A DNA stretch of 64,000 nucleotides from SFWF01 sp045537915 (GTDB taxonomy: Bacteria; Bacillota; Clostridia; Oscillospirales; Acutalibacteraceae), in assembly GCA_045537915.1 (NCBI GenBank), contig JAZSQK010000045.1, positions 1 to 64,000 on the forward strand, read 5' to 3'. Under the pieces are notes generated by a model, which was given only the letters and a program-made list of their open reading frames with translations, searched no databases and was not told the DNA's origin. Made by a program: the position numbers and the translations under genes. Numbering within the stretch: the first letter of the stretch is position 1; every line of letters begins with the position of its first letter. Positions 32,928 to 40,500 of the stretch are shown here, in pieces.

Positions 32928-33003
32928 TGGCTGGGGCACTAGGATTCGAACCTAGGTAATGACGGAGTCAGAGTCCGTTGCCTTACCGCTTGGCGATGCC
33001 CCA
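32928..33003 (-). tRNA. tRNA-Gln (anticodon CTG)
   Basis: This 76-nt cloverleaf has encoded CCA. The minus-strand sequence starts TGGGGCATCGCCAAGCGG; the anticodon stem ACGGA/TCCGT with loop CTCTGAC gives CTG; the T-loop is GGTTCGAATCC; the acceptor 3' strand TGCCCCA pairs with TGGGGCA. The last 18 nt are duplicated at 32739-32756. Confidence 0.95.
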
Positions 33004-33115
33004 ATGCAACAAAATTATTATATACCAATTTTTCGCAATGTCAAGGTTTTTATACGCAAAATTTAAAAAGATCTTGATTTTTATTTATAATTATGCTATA
33101 GTTATCGTACTGTTT

Positions 33116-33191
<76 letters not shown>

Positions 33192-33195
33192 AAGG

Positions 33196-33226
33196 AAAAG
33201 GAACCGCTTTTGCGGTTCCTTTTTTT
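33196..33226 (+). terminator. tRNA-Ala terminator
   Basis: A perfect 12-bp stem (AAAAGGAACCGC and its complement) with a TTTT loop and a T7 tail starts 5 nt after the CCA end. Confidence 0.92.
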
Positions 33227-33342
33227 ACACTACAAAACAATATGTCACATGTGAAGAATTCTTATCGTTATTTATTATAGTGGATATGGACAATACAAAT
33301 CTTTACCTGTTATAATGATTGTATTAGAAAGGATAGATCCGA

Positions 33343-34182
33343 ATGAAAAAATTTATTATATGTCTTATTACAACGGCAATACTACTTACTTGTGTTGGCT
33401 GCTCAGGTATTTTAAACACCTTTGAAAACGAAAAACTTCGCACAGATACAGAAGCTATGATAAATTCAATTTTGAACGAGGATATAGAAGCGGCGTACTT
33501 GTTAGTCGATGAGGTGTGTACCAGGGAGGAGTTTAAACCGATTTTTTATCAACTGGTTGAGAGCTTAAAACAAGCAGATGACTACAGCTTGAAAATAATA
33601 TCTATTAACACAAACAATACGTTTACTGCCGACGGTAAAATAGAAACGGTTTCGGCGGTTTATATGATGGTTTCAAATCAGAACAGATATATTATTTCTG
33701 TACAGACAACGTCACGTTACGAGAAACTGTCTTCTTTTTACATAACCGAATATGAGAAATCAAACTATTACAGCACAGGGCTGCTTAATAATATGAAGGG
33801 AGCAAATCCTTTTCAGTGGGCACTGTTGCTTTCCAACGTCATAAGTATAGGCATTATGATTTTTGCGCTTGTTGACTGTTGTCGTCATAAGGTCAAAATG
33901 AAGCCGTTGTGGATTGCGATTATACTTTTGGGAATTGTTACGGTTGGCGCAATTGTTTCGGCGAACAGTCTGAAGTTAAAAATCAATTTTTCGTGGCTCA
34001 CAGCCTACACGGCGTTTGTGCGTTACGGAGGAGGGGCTTTCTGGATACGCATAATGATTCCCTTAGGGTCGATAATATATCTTATAATAAGGAAGTTTAT
34101 TATTGAGGATACTGCTGCGGCTGCATATGAAGAAGCGGCAGATACTGTTCTGGAAAATGAAACATTCCAAAGCGACCGTTGA
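33343..34182 (+). CDS. Hypothetical membrane-anchored protein with lipoprotein-like N-terminus
   Basis: The 279-residue protein begins with a signal-like segment (MKKFIICLITTAILLTCVGC, lipobox-like but with an atypical Cys at -3). An extracytoplasmic domain rich in T and S (residues 25-150) resembles DUF3887/DUF4878-type domains in outline only. The C-terminus has three membrane helices (WALLLSNVISIGIMIFALVD, WIAIILLGIVTVGAIVSA, MIPLGSIIYLIIRKF). No named family is recognised. RBS AAAGGA precedes the ATG. It is monocistronic with a terminator at 34223. Confidence 0.65.
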   Translation: MKKFIICLITTAILLTCVGCSGILNTFENEKLRTDTEAMINSILNEDIEAAYLLVDEVCTREEFKPIFYQLVESLKQADDYSLKIISINTNNTFTADGKIETVSAVYMMVSNQNRYIISVQTTSRYEKLSSFYITEYEKSNYYSTGLLNNMKGANPFQWALLLSNVISIGIMIFALVDCCRHKVKMKPLWIAIILLGIVTVGAIVSANSLKLKINFSWLTAYTAFVRYGGGAFWIRIMIPLGSIIYLIIRKFIIEDTAAAAYEEAADTVLENETFQSDR

Positions 34183-34222
34183 ACACACAAAAATAAAGAA
34201 TGAAAGCAAACAGCAGATAATA

Positions 34223-34249
34223 AAAGAGCAAGGAGCACACTTGCTCTTT
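34223..34249 (+). terminator. Terminator downstream of the 279-residue membrane protein gene
   Basis: A 10-bp stem (AAAGAGCAAG and its complement) with a 7-nt loop is followed by TCTTTATTTT. The next start codon is at 34286. Confidence 0.8.
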
Positions 34250-34285
34250 CTTTATTTTAATGCTACAATGATTTTGGTGATTTAG

Positions 34286-34789
34286 ATGTATGACGAGTTG
34301 ACAAAAGTAGATATTGAAAAAATGAAGGAAGAGCTTGAGTATCGCATAACGGTTGTCCGCCCCGAGATTCTTGAGGAGGTAAAGCTGACGAGAAGTTACG
34401 GCGACCTTTCGGAGAATGCCGAGTATCATGCGGCAAAGAGGGAGAGGGGCAGAAATGAGAGCCGAATACGCTATCTGCGCAATATGATAAAGACGGCGAG
34501 GATAATAGACATAGCTTCCGACGACTCAAAGGTCACGCTTTTTGATACCGTAACCTATTATGTCGAGGAGGACGACTGCGAGGAGCAGGTGCGTATAGTT
34601 ACCACTTTGCGCCGAGACCCCTTTAAAAATATTATCAGCAAGGAATCTCCCCTGGGCAGAGCCCTTATGGGCCGTTCGGTTGGGGACAGGGTGCTTGTTA
34701 CTACCGACAGCGGATACGGTTATTATATTGTTATAAGAGCTATAGAAAAGGGCGAGGACGACGCCTCGCTTGAAATCAGAAAATTTTAA
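34286..34789 (+). CDS. GreA/GreB-family transcription elongation factor
   Basis: The 167-residue protein has the N-terminal coiled coil with LSENAEYHAAKRERGRNESR, the conserved acidic-tip region (GDLSENAEY), and a C-terminal FKBP-like domain (FDTVTYYVEED, SPLGRALMGRSVGDRV). Gre factors bind the RNA polymerase secondary channel and stimulate cleavage of backtracked RNA. Compared with standard GreA, the C-terminal domain is somewhat divergent, so it may be a paralogue rather than the main GreA. No clear SD motif is visible before the ATG. Confidence 0.85.
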   Translation: MYDELTKVDIEKMKEELEYRITVVRPEILEEVKLTRSYGDLSENAEYHAAKRERGRNESRIRYLRNMIKTARIIDIASDDSKVTLFDTVTYYVEEDDCEEQVRIVTTLRRDPFKNIISKESPLGRALMGRSVGDRVLVTTDSGYGYYIVIRAIEKGEDDASLEIRKF

Positions 34790-34881
34790 AAACATCTTGT
34801 TTTTGTAATAATTCTGTGATACAATGAAACAAAATTCATGGGAATTTTTGTAACTAAAATAAAAGTAAAGGAAAGATCTGT

Positions 34882-36627
34882 ATGGGTAGTATCAGGGTAG
34901 ACAGTGAAAAAATATACATAAATGGTCAGCCGCAGAAGATTATGTCGGGAGCTATGCACTATTTTCGCATAGTGCCTGAGTATTGGGAGGACCGCCTCTT
35001 AAAGATTAAGGAGCTTGGCTGCAACTGTGTGGAAACCTACCTTTGCTGGAATCTGCACGAAAAAAAAGAGGGCGAATTTGACTTTTCGGGTTGGCTTGAT
35101 TTTAGCAAATATCTTAAAATGGCTCAGGATATGGGGCTTTTTGCTATCGTCCGCCCCGGTCCCTTTATCTGCTCTGAGTGGGATTTTGGCGGTATGCCCT
35201 GGTGGCTCTTAAAGGACAGAAATATGGAGGTCAGATGTGCCCATCCCCTCTTCCTTAAAAAGATAACCCCCTATCTTGAAAAGGTCTGCGAAATTCTCCG
35301 TGACCACCTTATTACAAATGGCGGAAACGTGCTTATGGTTCAGATTGAGAACGAGTACGGAAGCTACGGAAACGATAAGGCTTATTTAAGATGGCTTAAG
35401 GAGTTCTATGAGAGCCACGGTATAGACGTTCCTCTGATTACCTCGGACGGAGCCTTGGAGTTTACGCTTCGAAACGGAACCCTTGACGATGTTCTCGCCT
35501 CTGTAAACTACAGATGGGAGAGCGAGGTCAGCATTAAGGCCCTCAAAACCTATCACGGTGGACAGCCGGGCGCCGTTATGGAGCTTTGGAACGGTAAGGC
35601 TCAGCAATGGGGAGACCCCTTTATCAGACGAGATATAGCAGAGGTTGCCGATTCGGTAGAAAAGGCGCTTGACAATGCCGAGCTTTTAAACCTTTATATG
35701 TTCCACGGCGGAACAAACTTTGGCTTTATGAATGGCTCTGTGGTCTATGGCAGCAAATTCTTACCCCAGGCAACAAGCTATGATGTTGATGCACCTCTTG
35801 ATGAGTACGGAAGAAAAACCGAAAAATACTATGCTGAACAGGAGATAATTTGCAGAAAGCTTGGTAAAAAGGTTGAAAACAACGCTAAAGAACCGCAGAT
35901 TATGCCCTATGAAAATATTAAGTTTGTCGGCAAAACAAGCCTCGCTTGTAATCCTGGGCTTGTCAGAAAGACCGAAAGCGCAACCGTTCTCAGCATGGAG
36001 GAGTGCGACCAGGGCTACGGTTATATAATATACAGCACAAGCTTCTTCGCAGGAGAAAAGGGGGGCCAACTTCTAGTTCCCGAGGTTCACGATATAGCAC
36101 ACTTCTATATTAACGGAAAATATGTAAAGACAATATCGAGAAATGATGCCGAGCGCCAGGTCGAGATAGAGGACGAGGGATATGTCGATGTTAAGATTGT
36201 TGTTGAAAACCTCGGCAGAGTAAACTTCGGAACGCCTTTGAAGGATAGAAAGGGTCTTGTCGGAGACCTCGAACTCAAGGCGGCGAAACTGGGAGATTCC
36301 AAACTTTTCGGCTTTGATATATATTCTTTGGAATTGCAAGAATTGCCGACAGAGTACAATAAGGAAACCGAAATAAATGCCCCGTCTTTCTATAAATATG
36401 AGTTCGAGGCAGAGGAGTGCTTTGACACTATTCTTCGTGTAAACGGCTTTACAAGAGGCGTAGCATTTATAAACGGCTTCAACCTCGGCCGCCACTGGAC
36501 GATAGAGCATTCCGAAAACAAGCTCTTCATACCTGCACCCTTGATAAAGAAGGGCAAGAATGAAATCGTTGTCTTTGATATAATGGAAAACGAGAACGAT
36601 AAAGAGGTTTTACTCTGCGCAGAATAA
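34882..36627 (+). CDS. Beta-galactosidase, glycoside hydrolase family 35
   Basis: The 581-residue enzyme removes terminal beta-galactose. GH35 marks are GAMHYFRIVPEYWEDRL and CVETYLCWNLHE at the start of the barrel, IVRPGPFICSEWDFGGMPWW, the acid/base Glu158 in VQIENEYGSYG and the nucleophile Glu234 in VMELWNGK. The FHGGTNFGFMNG motif follows. C-terminal jelly-roll domains contain GFTRGVAFINGFNLGRHW. There is no signal peptide, so it acts on imported oligosaccharides. RBS AAAGGAAAG precedes the ATG. It is monocistronic, ending at an imperfect terminator. Confidence 0.95.
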   Translation: MGSIRVDSEKIYINGQPQKIMSGAMHYFRIVPEYWEDRLLKIKELGCNCVETYLCWNLHEKKEGEFDFSGWLDFSKYLKMAQDMGLFAIVRPGPFICSEWDFGGMPWWLLKDRNMEVRCAHPLFLKKITPYLEKVCEILRDHLITNGGNVLMVQIENEYGSYGNDKAYLRWLKEFYESHGIDVPLITSDGALEFTLRNGTLDDVLASVNYRWESEVSIKALKTYHGGQPGAVMELWNGKAQQWGDPFIRRDIAEVADSVEKALDNAELLNLYMFHGGTNFGFMNGSVVYGSKFLPQATSYDVDAPLDEYGRKTEKYYAEQEIICRKLGKKVENNAKEPQIMPYENIKFVGKTSLACNPGLVRKTESATVLSMEECDQGYGYIIYSTSFFAGEKGGQLLVPEVHDIAHFYINGKYVKTISRNDAERQVEIEDEGYVDVKIVVENLGRVNFGTPLKDRKGLVGDLELKAAKLGDSKLFGFDIYSLELQELPTEYNKETEINAPSFYKYEFEAEECFDTILRVNGFTRGVAFINGFNLGRHWTIEHSENKLFIPAPLIKKGKNEIVVFDIMENENDKEVLLCAE

Positions 36628-36660
36628 AACCTGCTGAACAAACAAATAAAAAACAGCACA

Positions 36661-36706
36661 AAAGAGCCCTGTGGCAGAAAAAGAACCTGCTACAGAGTTC
36701 TTTTTT
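36661..36706 (+). terminator. Terminator after the GH35 gene
   Basis: A long imperfect stem (AAAGAGCCCTGTGGCAG with CTGCTACAGAGTTCTTT) is followed by a T run. Confidence 0.8.
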
Positions 36707-36770
36707 GTTGTCCCGTTTTGACCACCATTTATTTTTTATTTTTTAAAATGAAAAAACCTTTCAAAACCCC

Positions 36771-36827
36771 TTGACAAAATTTTGCACTCGTGCTAAAATA
36801 GTATTAGTACAAAATTAGCACAAGTGC
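36771..36827 (+). promoter_or_regulatory. Promoter with two palindromic operators before the TetR gene
   Basis: TTGACA (36771-36776) and TAAAAT (36794-36799), with 17-nt spacing, form a strong promoter. GCACTCGTGC (36784-36793) lies inside the spacer and GCACAAGTGC (36818-36827) lies downstream of the -10; each is a dyad flanked by TTTT/AAAA-rich arms. They are likely binding sites of the TetR protein encoded next, which would then control itself and the surface-protein gene. Confidence 0.78.
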
Positions 36828-36851
36828 AAAATTGCTTTTGAGGTGATGTTT

Positions 36852-37538
36852 GTGGCACGAATGAACAGAACAAAACAGGAAATAATAGGGGTGGCTTCCA
36901 AACTTTTCCTTGAAAAAGGTTATTCAGAAACCTCTCCTAAAATGATATGTGATGAGCTCGGAATAAGTACGGGAAATCTGACCTATTACTTTCCGACAAA
37001 GGAGCATCTTTTAACAGAACTCGTCAAGCTTCTGTGCAAATACCAGTACGATATTCTGGTAAAAGAGGCGAATGACGGAATAAGTGAGGTAATGGCTATC
37101 TGTCTTGAACTGGCTACAATGGTAGCGGCAAGTGAAAGTGATGAGGCAATAAAGGATTTCTTTCTTGCAAGCTATTCAAACAAGCTTTGTCTTGACATTA
37201 TAAGAAAAAACGACACGGCTCGAGCTCATAAGGTTTTTAAGGAGTATTGTCCAGACTGGACCGAGGAGCAATTTGCAGAAGCCGAAATTCTTGTTTCGGG
37301 AATTGAATTTGCGACCCTTATGACCACCGACGACGAGGTCGATATCGAGACCCGCATAGCAGGAGCGCTTCATAACATTCTCGGAATTTACGGTGTGCCC
37401 GAAGAGGTGCGTGAAACCAAGATAAAAAAAGTTTTCGCAATGAATTATAAGGTAATGGGCAAAAAGGTACTGCACAAATTTAAGGAATATGTAGAAAAAA
37501 TTAACGAGCAGATCTTTCTGGATATGCTTAAACGATAA
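36852..37538 (+). CDS. TetR/AcrR-family transcriptional regulator
   Basis: The protein is about 228 residues with an N-terminal TetR HTH (IIGVASKLFLEKGYSETSPK, then CDELGISTGNLTYYFPTKEH) and a helical ligand domain. The start is probably GTG at 36852 because GAGGTGA lies 6-7 nt before it; an ATG at 36846 overlaps the RBS, and an ATG at 36861 is also possible. The surface-protein gene starts 15 nt after the stop, so both are on one transcript from the promoter at 36771. Confidence 0.9.
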   Translation: MARMNRTKQEIIGVASKLFLEKGYSETSPKMICDELGISTGNLTYYFPTKEHLLTELVKLLCKYQYDILVKEANDGISEVMAICLELATMVAASESDEAIKDFFLASYSNKLCLDIIRKNDTARAHKVFKEYCPDWTEEQFAEAEILVSGIEFATLMTTDDEVDIETRIAGALHNILGIYGVPEEVRETKIKKVFAMNYKVMGKKVLHKFKEYVEKINEQIFLDMLKR

Positions 37539-37553
37539 TGGGAGGAAAAGGCA

Positions 37554-40500
37554 ATGACAAATACACGTAAGAAACTCAGAAAGATATTAAGCGTTATTGT
37601 TTGTATAGCGCTGATAATGTCTTATATCCCCTCTCTTATAACAGCTTCTGCGGCACCTGCCGAGCAGAATTATTACAAGAGAACGGTAGACACAAATACT
37701 ATGGACGGTTGGAAGAATTATTTTGACCTTACCGACCTCGACACCGCCAATGCGGGCGGCGTTTGGACCGACAAATCGGTATTTACCGATACTTCTGACT
37801 TCCCGAGCAGTGTTACAATGCTCGACGATGAAAAGAACTTCCTTACCGCTCTCTCGGCTATCGCCGCTAACAAGGAAATTGTCGGATATTCTACCGTTCC
37901 AACCGATACGGTATTTATTCTCGACCTCTCCAACTCTATGTCATCAACCGCTCGCACCCAGCTTATAAATGCTACCAATGCGGCAATCGAAAAGCTTCAG
38001 TCGACCAATAACAACAACCGTGTTGGCGTTGTGCTTTATTCGGGCGAGGACAGAAGCTATGCCGATGCGGTCTCCAGACTTATGCCTATCGACCGCTATA
38101 CCACAACTGCGACAAGCGGCAATACACCTATATATGTAGAATATGAAAATGGCGTAGTTAAGCTTGCCGATAACCGTCAGGGTACAGTTCAGGTGCAGGG
38201 CTCAAACGGCGCAGTCGTGAGCGAGTCAAAGGAATATGGCGGCGCAACCTACATTCAGGCAGGTCTCTGGGAAGCCTGGAAAATGTTTAACGAGGTTCCC
38301 GATTCCGATATTTATATAGGTAATGACAACTGGCAGAGCGGCGAATACAGAATGCCTATCATCGTTCTTATGAGCGACGGCGCTCCCACCTTTGGCACCT
38401 CCTATTTTGCAGACGTTGAAAATTCAAGATACGGAAACGGCAACCAGAACGCTACCAAGGCAGATGTCGGTGACGGAAACTCAAACGGTATTACCGCAGG
38501 TCAGGGCTTCCTCGTTCAGCTCACCGCATCCTATATCAAAAACAGAATTGAAAACAAATATAAGGTAAAAGAGACCAACGGCGCAGTCAGAAGCCTTTTC
38601 TATACCCTCGGCTTCAACATTTCTCCCGACACAAATCCGAATACCGTGACCTCGGGCGATGTTGCGCACAGTGTTGTAAACCCCGATGCTTCGACCATTA
38701 CCGACGCACTCTGGGCAACCTATAACGGACAGGGCACAACAATGCAGGTTCCCGTTGAGGGAAGAAACGGCGGCTCCACCAACGTTACAATTACCAAAAA
38801 TTCCTATGCTACAAGCAAGTCTTATTCCGACGGCTATTTCTCAGCATCGGGCGACGGACTTACCAATGCCTTTAATGATATAGTTGAGGAAATCGTTCTT
38901 CAGTCCCGCTATTATCCCACCCACCTTGAGGGCGGAAGCCCCGACTTCTCGGGCTATATCACCTTTACCGATACCCTCGGCGAGTATATGGAGGTAAAGC
39001 ACATTAACGGTATCCTCCTCGGCGACACCCTTTTCGACGGTCATATGATGGCGTCAAAGCTTGCCGACAATACCTCTAGCGGACTCGGCACACCCGAAAA
39101 TCCCACCGCTCTCGGCGATGAGTTTATCCGTGCGGTTAAGACAAGACTTGGAATTGCCGACACCGAAACTGCTCGTGCCCTCGTTGCAAAGGCTTATGAG
39201 GATAAACAACTTTACTATGAGAATGCCAATAACTGGTCTAACTATATCGCATGGTATATGAAGGCAGACGGCACATATCTCGGCTTCTATGATGAGGACG
39301 GCACCGAGCCTGTTCCCGCAGACGCCGTTTATATAAGCCGCTCCTACGGCTTCCTCGGAGAGACCTCGGGCAGTGTCAAGAACAGCGATATGATGTATAT
39401 GTCTGTTCAGGTTCTCGAGAATATTGAGGACGGAAAGGTAACGGTAAGCTGGAGAATTCCTGCGGCGCTTGTTCCCACGATTACCTATAACGTTGAGCTT
39501 GACGGAAACAGCATAAATAATGCGACAAATGTAAGGATTTCGGTTGAAAACGCCGACAGCGTTGCTCCCATTCGCCTCATTTACGAAACGGGACTTCGCA
39601 GTGACCTTAATGAGTTCAACATTACAAGGGTTCAGGGCTATTCGGTAAACGATGCTACACATTTGACCGACGAGCGTCATATTGCTGCCGATGGACACAC
39701 CCGTCTTTTCTGGAATAACGGTTATGATATTTCGGGTTCGGACCACACAAAGCACAAGGTTTCTCTTGCAGAGTTTACTCCGAATAAGGAAAATGAGAGA
39801 TTCTATTACACCTTTAACTCTGCCGTTTATAAGGATTTAGGAAACGAAAACTACCAGCTTGTAGGCGAGAATGAAACCTTAAGCGATACGGGCGAATATT
39901 ACCACCGCCGCTATATCTTTACCGATGATTCCACCACCCCGATTTTCAGGTTTGAAAAAATGTCGGCGGCCTCTATAAAGGCGGCAAGAGATAACGGCTG
40001 GCAGCCGAGCTTCGCCACAATCGACAACCAAATTGTCGGCGCTTGGGCGGTTCCCATAGGAACACCTGCCCGAGAGCTTCAGATGTACAGCGCCGAAAAG
40101 GCAGATGACGGAGCCGCAACAAACTCCGCTCATATGGTGTTCTACCCCTATCTCACCGAGCAGAACGAGATGTATTATGTTGATATGAATCTCGGCAACA
40201 ACGGACTTTTAGAGGTTACCCCCGCAACAGGACTTAAAATATCCAAGACGGTTGACATCTTTGAGGAAGGAACCTCAGATACCTTTAAGTTCAGAATTAC
40301 CGCATCCCAGAGCGGTTCTTTCAACAGCTTTATTACCGCAATCGACGAGACTCCGAGCGGAGAGCCTACAATTGCAACCCTTGCAAACGGAGTTTACGAG
40401 TTCGAGCTCAAGCGAAACCAGACCTTCTGGCTTTCGGGACTTCCCGCAGGCACTACCTATCTGGTAGAGGAAATCTCGGATAACCATGACTATAAGATAA

